From Brucella pseudogrignonensis (GTDB lineage Bacteria > Pseudomonadota > Alphaproteobacteria > Rhizobiales > Rhizobiaceae), in contig NZ_JAVLAT010000004.1 in assembly GCF_032190615.1 (NCBI RefSeq), forward strand, positions 62,001-126,000: a stretch of 64,000 bases of DNA. Direction: 5' to 3'. Positions within the stretch are counted from its first letter, which is position 1. Each line of letters starts with the position of its first letter. A program made the translations under genes and the position numbers. The notes beneath the pieces were generated by a model, which did not search any database, had not been told where the DNA came from, and saw nothing but the letters and a program-made list of their open reading frames with translations. Shown piece after piece: positions 1 through 8,348 of this stretch.

Positions 1-1
1 A

Positions 2-97
2 CAACGTGTCCGGTTGCTGGTGGCTGTGATTGTCATGTTGATAGCTTTTGTCGGGGTTACGATGCTCGCATACAGCCTCCTCATCAAGTACATCTGA
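2..97 (+). CDS. C-terminal end of a small membrane protein (partial)
   Basis: An open frame enters from the left edge and stops at TGA 95-97. The visible 31 residues are almost entirely hydrophobic (LLVAVIVMLIAFVG, then LAYSLLIKYI) and look like a C-terminal transmembrane helix. The start and the rest of the protein lie outside the window, so the family cannot be named. It could also be a chance hydrophobic frame. Confidence 0.35.
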   Translation, partial: QRVRLLVAVIVMLIAFVGVTMLAYSLLIKYI

Positions 98-113
98 ACG
101 CGCCATCCTTCTA

Positions 114-127
114 GAAGACGCGTCTTC
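114..127. repeat. 14-bp perfect palindrome
   Basis: GAAGACGCGTCTTC reads the same on both strands. It lies between the partial membrane-protein gene and the convergent hypothetical gene ending at 175. There is no T-run of terminator type, so it could be a protein-binding dyad or chance. Confidence 0.4.
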
Positions 128-174
128 GAATGAAATGTTTGACTAATCCCAAAAGGGCCACTTAGCTTAGCCTG

Positions 175-435
175 CTACAGGACACTGAATGACATGCCGC
201 GCTGCCGATCAGTCTCCTCGACATCCAGGGATAAAAGATCATGAGCATCCGAAGGTTTCAGTTGCACTTTCTGGGCATCCATCGCGGCAGCGATAGCCTG
301 CCTATTCCCCCAGAGTTTTCCCCGCCTGGTCGTATCCGGACCGTCGGCAGGCTCCGCAATACTAAATTCAATCTGGCCGGCATCAACACCGTCACAAATC
401 AAACTGCCTGACCCGTTCAGGAATATAACACTCAA
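175..435 (-). CDS. hypothetical protein, 86 aa
   Basis: Unrecognised 86-residue protein, hydrophilic, with no signal peptide or membrane segment. The start is TTG at 435-433, supported by GGAGG seven bases upstream, which is a convincing ribosome binding site. It runs opposite to the cold-shock gene at 600. No catalytic motif is visible and no function is proposed. Confidence 0.55.
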   Translation of the reverse strand: MSVIFLNGSGSLICDGVDAGQIEFSIAEPADGPDTTRRGKLWGNRQAIAAAMDAQKVQLKPSDAHDLLSLDVEETDRQRGMSFSVL

Positions 436-599
436 GTCTGCGCCTCCTCACAAGAACTCCTACTGGTCATATGGTCAGCGGCTGCTTGGTTCAATGATCA
501 ATTGATGGGGTGGCGGCGATACGAGGCGGTTGCGCGTCCCCCGCGCATTCAATAGTCTCCATCGGCAAAGCAAACGTCGCTCCATTTAAGAGGATTCAT

Positions 600-806
600 A
601 TGGCAACGGGCACGGTAAAATTTTTCAATTCTGACAAAGGTTTCGGTTTCATCACGCCAGAAAGTGGCGGCAGTGATGTTTTTGTGCATGTCTCCGGCTT
701 AGCCCAAGCGGGCGTATCGCTCGGAGAAGGCCAGAAGGTCAGCTACGAAATCGGTCAGGATCGAAAGACTGGAAAAGCCAAAGCGGAAAACGTTCGACCG
801 ATCTGA
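600..806 (+). CDS. cspA: CspA-family cold-shock protein
   Basis: A 68-residue single cold-shock (OB-fold) domain that binds single-stranded nucleic acid, as an RNA chaperone or antiterminator in the cytoplasm. It starts MATGTVKFF and carries the RNP1 motif KGFGFI (about residues 15-20) and RNP2-like VFVHVS (about 29-34). Its length is typical of the family. The frame stays open back to 510, but the ATG at 600 is chosen because the domain begins there and AAGAGG lies just upstream. It is monocistronic. The exact Csp paralogue cannot be told from sequence alone. Confidence 0.95.
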   Translation: MATGTVKFFNSDKGFGFITPESGGSDVFVHVSGLAQAGVSLGEGQKVSYEIGQDRKTGKAKAENVRPI

Positions 807-1006
807 ATCGGCATCCCGCAGATTTTTCGCCACGTCCACCGCTGCAATCTGGCGGCGATGGTCTTCGTACGAGCGGCCTACGCTTATATTTCCGATCTCC
901 CTTAATCAGCGGTATTCCGTGCGAGCTTTGCTGAGAACCGGATCTGAGACGCCCGTCTTCTTTGGTTTCCGTCGGCGAACCGGTTACCCGTACGAAAGCC
1001 GCTCGC

Positions 1007-1288
1007 CTAACGGTTCGAACGTCGAAAAAGGGAAAACCAGTGCGACAAGCAAATCAACGCCAGACCGGCCATGAGAATTAACCCGAGCGTGAAAAAACCA
1101 CTGAGAGCCCAGAATATGATGGGGTTATCGCTCATATAAACGTCCGGTCCTTGTCGATTGACGATCCTTCCGCTCTGTATGACGCCAACGAGACCTTGTG
1201 CACCAGCCCAGACCAGCCAACAAAGCAATCCCGTGAACAGGCCCGAGCCCAGAATTTGGCTTATTCGCGATAAACGTTTCCAACTCAT
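1007..1288 (-). CDS. small two-helix membrane protein, hypothetical
   Basis: A 93-residue protein with two predicted membrane segments, about residues 13-35 (LGSGLFTGLLCWLVWAGAQG) and 58-82 (IIFWALSGFFTLGLILMAGL). A basic tail (SLFRRSNR) suggests a cytoplasmic C-terminus. No family is recognised. It lies immediately downstream of repC on the same strand, 32 bp after the repC stop, so it might be read through from the repABC transcript. That placement is the only clue to its role. Confidence 0.55.
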   Translation of the reverse strand: MSWKRLSRISQILGSGLFTGLLCWLVWAGAQGLVGVIQSGRIVNRQGPDVYMSDNPIIFWALSGFFTLGLILMAGLALICLSHWFSLFRRSNR

Positions 1289-1320
1289 GGCTGTGCCTTA
1301 AGAAACGGGTCAAAACAGTG

Positions 1321-2550
1321 TCATATTGAGGCGAGATGCCCACTTGCCTTCATTCCTGAAAACAGGAGCTGGCGAATTGAAAAGGTCCCTCCCCTCGCCT
1401 TCTGTGTCAGAGATCGTAGATATCCGCCAGGCGAATTGATGGTCGATAGTTTCTGCAGGATCCAGGCAATAGCGGTCGAGGTGATTTCTAGTCCCATGAA
1501 ACGGATCGCTTCCTGATAGGCTGACTGAGTGATGCCGAGAAAGCCTGAGACTATCCGCGAGGCATCGTGAAGCTCACGCCATGTGCCAATTCCTTTCGCA
1601 CCATATTCGCGAATATCTGGACAGGATCGAAGCACCTGATCGAGAGAAATGGATGGCGTTAATTCGCCAGAAATTCCTTCTTCCGGCTTCACAGAAACTA
1701 GTGTATCCGCGGAAGGCGCGTTCAAATCAATATTTTCGCCATTTTGAGATTCAAAAAGGGATTCTGGCAGGGATTCATTATGCTGCCGCTCATATTGAGC
1801 GACGCTGGCGCTCATTTCCGGAACAATCTCTATCGTTTTCAGAGCGATAGCCAATTCACCACGAATGGTTTCAAAACTGGCCCTGATCGCGGACAGTTCA
1901 TCAAGACATGCACGACGAGGGATAGCGTCGACAATGGAGCGGAAGCGAACGAACAATGCTTCGACACACTCACTAAGCTCACCTGTTTCTTCGGCCTTAC
2001 CCGCAAAAGCTGCCGCCATATCTCGGCGCATGACTGACACTTCGTCGCGAAGACGCTTCAGTGCTTTCTGATCGGCGAGTATCTTATCCGCGATAGCAGC
2101 AATTTCAGAGGCGCGATTGAGCAAGGGCGCAAAGGAAAAGCCGAAAGCAAGCTCGACGCCGCCTTCCCTGTCCTTATGAGCATAGCGTTTACGTGTCGGG
2201 CTATCTTTGCGCGCAATGATCCCGGCTTCAATCAGGGACGCCAGATGACGGCGCAGTGTGGACTCCGGCATGCCATGGGCGCGCAGCGAAAGCTGTCGAT
2301 TGGATGGAAAAACGACAAGACCGCTTTTCTCATGCAACTCATCATCGGGTAGAAATGACAGAAGCGAGCTCAGCACGGCAAGGCAACGATCGTTCAGATC
2401 GAATTCTGCCTTAGCCACGCAGAGCTGTTTGTAGAGCGTCCATCTGTTTACACCCCTCCCCTGCTTCGGCTTCTCTTGCCGATCAGAATTTTGGGCAAAC
2501 ATCTTCATTCGCCCACGGAATGCGGGCGTGTCAGTCTGCAGAATTTGCAT
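1321..2550 (-). CDS. repC: RepC plasmid replication initiator
   Basis: A 409-residue replication initiator of repABC replicons. In this family RepC is the essential initiator and the origin usually lies inside repC. The N-terminal half contains the winged-helix region (VVFPSNRQLSLRAHGMPESTLRRHLASLIEAGII, described in pieces: RQLSLRAHGM then STLRRHLASL). The C-terminal half (SAYQEAIRFMG, INSPGGYLRSLT) is also typical. The length matches the usual 400-440 residues. The ATG at 2550 is preceded by GAGGG. It is the last gene of repA-repB-repC and is separated from repB by 200 bp carrying the antisense RNA candidate. Confidence in identity is high. Confidence 0.95.
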   Translation of the reverse strand: MQILQTDTPAFRGRMKMFAQNSDRQEKPKQGRGVNRWTLYKQLCVAKAEFDLNDRCLAVLSSLLSFLPDDELHEKSGLVVFPSNRQLSLRAHGMPESTLRRHLASLIEAGIIARKDSPTRKRYAHKDREGGVELAFGFSFAPLLNRASEIAAIADKILADQKALKRLRDEVSVMRRDMAAAFAGKAEETGELSECVEALFVRFRSIVDAIPRRACLDELSAIRASFETIRGELAIALKTIEIVPEMSASVAQYERQHNESLPESLFESQNGENIDLNAPSADTLVSVKPEEGISGELTPSISLDQVLRSCPDIREYGAKGIGTWRELHDASRIVSGFLGITQSAYQEAIRFMGLEITSTAIAWILQKLSTINSPGGYLRSLTQKARGGTFSIRQLLFSGMKASGHLASI

Positions 2551-2609
2551 TCCCTCTCACCTTTCAAAAGGCAAAAGAAATCCGCTCACCAAAATGGCGC
2601 CAAGGACTC

Positions 2610-2638
2610 TTGACACTGATTCGAGGAAATGCGATTCT
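2610..2638 (+). promoter_or_regulatory. candidate promoter of the repABC antisense RNA
   Basis: TTGACA (2610-2615) is a perfect -35 hexamer. It is followed at 17 bp by the weak -10 candidate GATTCT (2633-2638). It faces against repABC inside the repB-repC gap, where the family's counter-transcribed RNA promoter is expected. Confidence 0.6.
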
Positions 2639-2644
2639 TGATCC

Positions 2645-2704
2645 TGCTACAAACCATGAAATCGGCTTCCACGACGGCGACGTTTTGGGGGCCTTTTTCT
2701 TTTT
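2645..2704 (+). ncRNA. repABC counter-transcribed RNA (ctRNA, inc-alpha type)
   Basis: In repABC plasmids a small antisense RNA encoded between repB and repC, on the opposite strand, down-regulates repC and determines incompatibility. This gap contains a plus-strand promoter candidate, about 20 bases of leader, then the stem GGCTTCC (2664-2670) pairing with GGGGGCC (2687-2693) through two G-U pairs, and the run TTTTTCTTTTT. That arrangement is an intrinsic terminator. The transcript start is inferred from the promoter spacing. The roughly 60-nt size fits the family. Confidence 0.7.
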
Positions 2705-2750
2705 GTGGTCTCTCCTTATTGACCGTTGATCATATACGTTCCGTTGCCGT

Positions 2751-3749
2751 TTAAGTCTTGGAACGCTCGTCGAATTGTTTAATCAAGTCTGGCATACGGT
2801 TAGTTAGCCACTGAGCAAAATGACTTTCCTGTTTTGGAATCGTCATTATGACACCAGACGTGGTGGACCTAACCCGCCCAAAGAGCCGATTTCCCAGAAA
2901 AAACTCCCTCGTTTCTTCAGCGTCTTCTTCACCTGCCGAAACGTTTAGCGGTTTTGCCGCTGCGGAAACTAATGCAAAACGTGTCGCGCTATCCGAAGCG
3001 ATGAAGTCATCGCTTTTAATCAACTCTCGAATGGTTTCGAGTTGGGTAGGGTCTTTGAGGTTTTCAGCGAGAGCAGTCCACTTAGGACGTCCAACTGATT
3101 TAGCCCGACCTATGGCATATATTACATCTTCTGGAATAACAGAGCTGACCTTGAATAGATGAGAGATCGCAGACTCACTCAAACCCAGCACGGGACAGAT
3201 AGCGCGATGCGAGAAGCCTACGTTTTTTAACTGTAAAGCCCACATTGCTTGTTCAATCCACGTGAGGCCCTCACGTACGCCATTTTCGAGCGATTGCTCC
3301 TCGATCAACTGTCGATCAGTGAGCTCTCGAATGAAAGCTTTGATCTTTAATGGCTCATTCTGATCGGTTTCCCCCATCAGTGACTTGATTGCGGCCAGTC
3401 TCCGATATCCATAAGCCAGTTGATAATGGCCGGGCTTGGACGGATGCGGTCGTGCTAATACCGGTATCTTTTGCCCTTCTGCTGCGATTGAAGCTTTTAG
3501 TAACTCCAGTTCGCTATCCGCTTCGGCATCGTTTTCAAACCGATCTTTGAACGGGGAACGCTCGATCTTGCTGGGATCAAGTGTAACAATGCTATCTTCC
3601 GTAAGCTGCGTGAGGGCTCGACCGACGTTGGAGATGACAGGAGAAGAGTGGCGCCTTGCAATTGAATTTTGTTCAGCGGCGTCAGGAGTGCCCACAAATT
3701 CGGTTCTGCTGTCAGCATCGGCCATTCGTTTCAGGATGCTTTTCTTCAT
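2751..3749 (-). CDS. repB: RepB, ParB-like centromere-binding partition protein
   Basis: A ParB-family partition protein (about 332 residues) that binds parS and works with RepA. The N-terminal ParB core is visible: KIPVLARPHP and the YGYRRLAAIKSL box, around residues 100-130. A helix-turn-helix follows (FSHRAICPVLGLSESAISHL). The ATG at 3749 overlaps the repA stop as ATGA, giving translational coupling. An upstream in-frame ATG at 3764 would add MGAIQ, but the ATGA arrangement favours 3749. It is the second gene of the repABC operon. Confidence 0.95.
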   Translation of the reverse strand: MKKSILKRMADADSRTEFVGTPDAAEQNSIARRHSSPVISNVGRALTQLTEDSIVTLDPSKIERSPFKDRFENDAEADSELELLKASIAAEGQKIPVLARPHPSKPGHYQLAYGYRRLAAIKSLMGETDQNEPLKIKAFIRELTDRQLIEEQSLENGVREGLTWIEQAMWALQLKNVGFSHRAICPVLGLSESAISHLFKVSSVIPEDVIYAIGRAKSVGRPKWTALAENLKDPTQLETIRELIKSDDFIASDSATRFALVSAAAKPLNVSAGEEDAEETREFFLGNRLFGRVRSTTSGVIMTIPKQESHFAQWLTNRMPDLIKQFDERSKT

Positions 3750-4960
3750 TTGGATCGCTCCCATACCTTCTGGATCAGAGCAAGGATCTCAAAGTTAACC
3801 CGATCTGCGCTTTCAATCGCTCTTTTTAACGCTTCACGGCCTACCTCTCCCGGCTCCAACTCGTAGAGTGTTTTCTTGGCAACTGCGGCCCCTGCTATCG
3901 CAGTTGATTCCAGTGCCTCGGCGACTAAAACATCATCACCAAAAAGGCGGCGCATGACACCGGACATATATTTTTGGGGCCCGTCATTCGGATTTACGCG
4001 AGTGAGTAAAAACTTAAAGTAATCGTGGTCGAATCGAGCGCCAAATTGGGCCAAAACATCGGCCAAATCAGATATCATAATGAGAAATTGATTGCAGGAC
4101 GCGACATCAAGCATCGCAGGATGCACTGTCACGATCAATGAAGTCGCGGCGTAGAGGGCGGCCAGGGTGGTATAGCCAAGAGAAGGTGGAGTATCTAGGA
4201 TTACCAGATCGTATTGGTTCTCCACCGAAGCGATCGCTTTTCCAAGTCTCTCGAAAAACAGTCCGAGTTCATCTCTGTTTCGCGATGTCAGGTAGGAAGG
4301 AGTATCAAACTCGAAGTCCATCAATTCGAGATTGCCAGGGACTAGGTCAACGCCGGGAAAATATGTTGCACGAATAACCTCAGCAAGAGGGCGTCGCTCA
4401 TCATCATAGCGCAGTGCTGCATAAGCAGTCTCATTCTCTTCAAGATCGAACTCAGGCTGAATGCCGAACATCGAAGTCATCGACGCTTGAGGGTCGAGAT
4501 CTATGCAAAGAACTCGATAACCTTGCAGGCCAAGGAAATGCGCTAAATGGACCGAAGTCGTTGTTTTAGAACTACCGCCTTTGAAGTTGGAGGTTGCTAA
4601 AACTTGTAGTCGTTCCCCAGGCCGACGGTTAGGAAGCAAATCCTGAGCTTCTTCTGGACGTAAGTCGGCGAGAAACGATCTTAGATCTTTGACTTGCTCG
4701 ATTGTGTAGGTGCGGCGATTGTTCTCCGCTCGCTCGGGCTGCGGCCCCTTCCCTTCTATAGTAAGCTGTCGCAATGTGCTTTCAGGGACGTTCAATAAAC
4801 GTACTAGGTCAAGCGTGGAAAAGGTGCGAGTAAACGACTTACGCGCTTGTGGTGGGTAAAAGGCCTCCCGCATATCCCGCAGTTCCACAGAAAGCTTCGA
4901 AGTGTAGCCTTCGATCTTTGATGCGGTGTCGCTGACGGTGACATTGGTTGGCTGAAGCAT
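3746..4960 (-). CDS. repA: RepA, ParA-like partition ATPase and operon repressor
   Basis: A ParA-family ATPase (404 residues) that segregates the replicon with RepB and, in this family, represses the repABC promoter. It has a deviant Walker A motif (FKGGSSKTTTSVHLA), a Walker A' motif (CIDLDPQAS) and a Walker B motif (LVILDTPPSLG). An N-terminal winged-helix DNA-binding segment precedes them (LDLVRLLNVPESTLRQL). The frame is open to 5008, but ATG 4960 (MLQPTN) has GAGGAA four bases upstream and sits just inside the inverted-repeat operator, so it is preferred. The stop overlaps the repB start by 4 bp. Confidence 0.95.
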   Translation of the reverse strand: MLQPTNVTVSDTASKIEGYTSKLSVELRDMREAFYPPQARKSFTRTFSTLDLVRLLNVPESTLRQLTIEGKGPQPERAENNRRTYTIEQVKDLRSFLADLRPEEAQDLLPNRRPGERLQVLATSNFKGGSSKTTTSVHLAHFLGLQGYRVLCIDLDPQASMTSMFGIQPEFDLEENETAYAALRYDDERRPLAEVIRATYFPGVDLVPGNLELMDFEFDTPSYLTSRNRDELGLFFERLGKAIASVENQYDLVILDTPPSLGYTTLAALYAATSLIVTVHPAMLDVASCNQFLIMISDLADVLAQFGARFDHDYFKFLLTRVNPNDGPQKYMSGVMRRLFGDDVLVAEALESTAIAGAAVAKKTLYELEPGEVGREALKRAIESADRVNFEILALIQKVWERSK

Positions 4961-4970
4961 TATTTCCTCA

Positions 4971-5007
4971 TGACGGTTATGAACGCGAAAAGTGTTCATT
5001 ACCGTCA
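4971..5007. promoter_or_regulatory. inverted repeat next to the repA start, likely RepA operator
   Basis: TGACGGTTATGAAC (4971-4984) and GTTCATTACCGTCA (4994-5007) are complementary at 13 of 14 positions, with a 9-bp spacer. The repeat directly abuts the repA ribosome binding site. RepA-type proteins repress their own promoter through such dyads, so an autoregulatory operator is the simplest reading. Confidence 0.65.
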
Positions 5008-5074
5008 AAGATACCTATATCTGACGATTCGACAATGTTTTTTTAGTTAATAAGAGGTTAACGCGGAAACAGGC

Positions 5075-5139
5075 GATCTTTACAGTTGTAAAGATCATTG
5101 CGGGTCGGATGTGATACCAGGAACTTTACAGTTGTAAAG
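5075..5139. promoter_or_regulatory. two copies of a CTTTACA-GT-TGTAAAG palindrome upstream of repA (parS or operator candidate)
   Basis: Copy 1 (5075-5096) has perfect 10-bp arms, GATCTTTACA and TGTAAAGATC, around GT. Copy 2 (5124-5139) repeats the core CTTTACAGTTGTAAAG with 7-bp arms. Centre spacing is 46 bp. repABC replicons carry RepB-binding parS dyads near the operon, often several, so these are parS candidates. A second RepA-type operator is the alternative. No other gene lies between 5009 and the IS element at 5407. Confidence 0.6.
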
Positions 5140-5406
5140 AGTTGTTGGCTTGGTTGGGAATCGCTATCAATGTGGACCGGTTCTGCCGCTCGTGACGGTC
5201 CTCCCCTGCGACTGTGCTTTCCCAGATCGAGGCTGAGCATTCGGCAGGGCTCAAAACTTGACGGATAGTCAAGAACGTACCGTGTGTCCGCTTAGGGGGG
5301 GGAGCGGTCGGTGCGTTTATGGACATAGGATCTGCAACCTGAACATCTGCTGATGGGCACAACGCCATCGTCATTTTCATCCCGGGCCGGCCAAGCCCAT
5401 TCTTAG

Positions 5407-6344
5407 AGTCTGTCCAAGAAGTTATTCATTTTGAACAGAGCCTTCGCAACATGAGGCGGATAGACGCCAGTTTGATGAATGCGAGCGCATTATGTGTGAG
5501 GTTCTCAAAGTCCTTGGCCAGTCTGCGGCATCGTCCAAACCATGCAAAGGTCCGTTCGACGACCCAGCGTCTGGGCAAGACCTCAAAGCCCTTTGCCGTG
5601 TCGGAGCGCTTCACTATCTCGGTTGTCAGACCCGGCATTGCCTTCTTCTGGCCTTTGGCAAAAACAGGCCCCTGATAGCCGCCATCAGCGAACAGCTTCT
5701 TCAAAAACGGGTAGCGCCCAAACAGCGTCTTGAGTACCAGAATACCGCCATCGCGGTCTTGGATGTCGGCCGGATGAACCAGTGCGTGCAACAACAGTCC
5801 TACCGTATCAACAAGGATATGGCGCTTCTTGCCTTTGATCTTCTTCCCCGCATCATACCCGCTCTGGTCGATACAGCGCCCCCTTTTTCGGCACTTTTGA
5901 CGCTCTGGCTGTCGATGATTGCTGCGGTTGGGCTGGCTTCGCGTCCCATCGCCTCGCGGCATTTCATATAAAGTTCTTCGTGAATACGTCCGAGGGTGCC
6001 ATCCCAGTTCCACAAATCGAAATAGCTGAATAGCGTGCTCTTCGGCGGCAAATCCTTTGGCACAGCCCGCCATTGGCAGCCCGTGCTCAGAATATAGAGC
6101 AGGCCGTTGACAACCTCACGAACATCAACCTCGCGCTTGCGGCCGCCGCGTTTAGCTGGAGGGATTAATGGTTCGACCAGAGCCCATTCCGCATCCGTTA
6201 AGTCACTCGGATAGCGCAGACCATTCCGATTGTATGTGCCACGGTTTGCCTTCGTCCACATCGCTTCCATACCTAACCATTGAAAATCAACAGCATGGAA
6301 TCACAAGTGACTCATATCATTCAACTTGTTTCTGGACGGACACT
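5407..6344 (-). mobile_element. IS5-family (IS427-group-like) insertion sequence, about 938 bp
   Basis: One transposase is encoded in two overlapping frames. The ends are imperfect inverted repeats: AGTCTGTCCAAGAAGTTATT on the left, and on the right (inverted) AGTGTCCGTCCAGAAACAAG. Both ends are flanked by TAG (5404-5406 and 6345-6347), inside a longer shared CTTAGAGTC, consistent with a short target duplication. The element looks complete. Confidence 0.8.
5426..6270 (-). CDS. IS5-family transposase, made by -1 ribosomal frameshifting
   Basis: A DDE transposase for the surrounding IS. Frame A runs from ATG 6270 and contains the N-terminal domain (YPSDLTDAEWALVEPLIPP, TGCQWRAVPKDLP) and the first catalytic Asp (AIIDSQSVKSAEKGG). 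Frame B continues with RCIDQSGYDAGKKIKGKKRH and the C-terminal HPADIQDRDG, ADGGYQG and RRWVVERTFAWF regions, ending at 5426. The switch is at a run of A5 then G5 (complement of 5879-5889), where a -1 slip exactly restores the family sequence. The IS427 group is known to frameshift this way, so the gene is probably functional rather than broken. Confidence 0.85.
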
Positions 6345-6501
6345 TAGAGTCCTGCTAACTGCGAGGAGACGTTGTTTGTTGGAATTGATGTGGTCTATAT
6401 TTCCGAGAAAGCTGCTAGCCTACTACACTGCAAACAACTAATAAAAGGCGTTCTTCACGATGCCATTTTCAAGACCAACTATAATAGGGGAGCACTGACT
6501 C

Positions 6502-7500
6502 ATGGCAATCACTCTTCAGGGAGCAAAAATGCTTTGGGGGCGTGCCGCGGCTCGGTGCTCGATGATCAGTTGCCGTATTGATCTAGTACTTGATGAGACG
6601 GAAACGGACAACCCTGGACTAGTAGGTGAGATGGCTCACATGGTCGCTGAAAGCGAGAATGGGCCTCGCGGTGTTTCGCCTTTGACGGCCGAAGAGCGTG
6701 ACCGTTATGGTAACTTGATCCTGCTCTGTCGTAACCATCATCGTGAGATCGATGCTCAGCCTAAGATTTGGCCAGTCGAGCGTCTTCAACAGATCAAACA
6801 AGATCACGAAGCATGGGTAAGGCAGTCTCTTCCCGGCTTTGACGAACAGAAGCAGCGCGACGACGAAGCGTTCGCTGCCTACATCGACCAATGGGCCACG
6901 CGCTCGCACCTTCGAGAGTGGAAGATTTGGATCGGCGCGGTCTTTGCGCATGGACAGCCAAGTTTGAAAATTGACATACTCAATGATCTTGACTCCCTTA
7001 CTGGTTGGATACTAACTCGCGTTTGGCCAAACCGGTATCCGACTATTCGTTCAGCTCTCCAGAACTTCGCGCGGATTCTTCGCGACTTCTTGAACACATT
7101 TCAGGAGCGCGCCACAAAGCCGTATGCTGATGCGACCTTTCATCAGACCACGAAATTCTATCAGATTGATGAGTGGAACGAGCCGCGCTACCAACGGCTC
7201 GCCAAGGAGTTTGATTATCACGTTGATCTCGTTCAGGACTTAGGTTTGGAACTTACACGCGCGGCAAATCACGTTTGCGATGAGGTCCGAGTTCATCTCA
7301 TGCCTAGCTTCATGCTTGAGGAAGGCCGACTCTCCGTGATATCCGGACCGCACATGGACATGAGCTGGAAAGAAAGGGTTCTGCAGTACAGCGCAGAAGA
7401 GAAAGCTTCGATACCTCCTTATCCGGGGCTCGAGGAATTCCTGGCTAAACGCGTTGATCGGGACTGGCACTATGGTGAAGGGCCATTGTTCCAAGATTAA
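6502..7500 (+). CDS. HNH endonuclease domain protein, 332 aa
   Basis: The N-terminal ~110 residues form an HNH nuclease domain: RCSMISC (residues about 18-24), GEMAHMVAESENGPRG, then NLILLCRNHHREID. These supply the metal-binding Cys/His residues and the catalytic His. The remaining ~220 residues are unrecognised, with no obvious membrane segment. The ATG at 6502 has GGGGAG upstream. It stands alone between the IS5 element and an empty region, ahead of the GHKL locus. HNH plus an unknown C-terminal domain in an accessory island suggests a restriction or anti-phage role. That role is inference; a mobile homing-type nuclease is less likely. Confidence 0.75.
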   Translation: MAITLQGAKMLWGRAAARCSMISCRIDLVLDETETDNPGLVGEMAHMVAESENGPRGVSPLTAEERDRYGNLILLCRNHHREIDAQPKIWPVERLQQIKQDHEAWVRQSLPGFDEQKQRDDEAFAAYIDQWATRSHLREWKIWIGAVFAHGQPSLKIDILNDLDSLTGWILTRVWPNRYPTIRSALQNFARILRDFLNTFQERATKPYADATFHQTTKFYQIDEWNEPRYQRLAKEFDYHVDLVQDLGLELTRAANHVCDEVRVHLMPSFMLEEGRLSVISGPHMDMSWKERVLQYSAEEKASIPPYPGLEEFLAKRVDRDWHYGEGPLFQD

Positions 7501-8330
7501 GAACGAAACGGTTGAAGAGGCATCGGCCGTGGCCCCATAAGTCCCGGTGGCAGCCGGACTGACAGCGGTAGGTGCAAACAAGCTGCACGTGTATGCAGGG
7601 TGGTTCGCTTTAAGACACATTGTTCACAGGCTTGTTTGTGCAGGCGACTGCTTTCAGGTCTGTGCGCCCCGTCCTCGAAGGCCCCTTGGGGTCGGAGGCT
7701 GTTGGACCGGTAAGCGCGCAATTCCTGCCGTTCAGGTTGCCACTTCGATTTCCCGAAAGTGGTGGCCTGACGATTTGACACTGTTGCTTCTCGGCGATTT
7801 GAAGTGGATTTGTACAGATAAGGAATGCATAAGAAAATGCTTAGTTGGGTGCCTGTTTTATGAGCTAGACGTAGCCTTATCAGACCCGAAAAGCGACCTC
7901 AATTGGGTACTGGATCTTAACCTGCCTGAGACGTGGATTGGCGGTGACCTGAGAACGCAGCTGCTACGATGGCAGCCATCTTCGAGCGGGCGACGCATAT
8001 CACCACGACCGTTGGTTATCTAACTGATCTCACGGGCAAGGGGCGCAGAGGCGAGTTTTCACGCGGGCTGGTGCTGATCGCCGGCGGCCAGAAAATTTGG
8101 CGAGCCTGATGTGCGTTGAACGCGGATGACAGGCATGAAGTCAGGCGAATACGAGTTAAGTCTCTGAAATCATGCGTTCTGAACGGCTCGACGCAGCCCT
8201 AGCGGTGCACCGAATAAACTTACTGCACAGAGCACCTATTACTGCTGATCGTTTATACACGACTGATTGCTTCCACAACCATAAGGAAATCGAAACTAAG
8301 TAGATTTAGATCAATTAGTGTAGCGTTAAG
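7501..8330. other. 830-bp gap without a supported gene
   Basis: Open frames here (for example 7547-8023 plus) have no recognisable domain, no good ribosome binding site and no relatives I can identify. The stretch around 7995-8110 (ITTTVGYLTDLTGKG in one frame) might be gene debris. It reads as decayed DNA ahead of the GHKL locus. Confidence 0.4.
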
Positions 8331-8348
8331 GCTTGGAGGAAAAAGGTT

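Noticed and set aside
2520..2729. 69-residue frame over the repB-repC gap
   Set aside because: It covers the antisense RNA and terminator; coding is unlikely.
5126..5380. 84-residue minus-strand frame upstream of repA
   Set aside because: No ribosome binding site or domain. It overlaps the palindromes and is best explained as non-coding.
5492..5971. 159-residue plus-strand frame inside the IS5-type element
   Set aside because: It is the antisense shadow of the transposase.
7547..8023. 158-residue plus-strand frame
   Set aside because: Odd composition, no start signal and no recognisable fold. Treated as debris.
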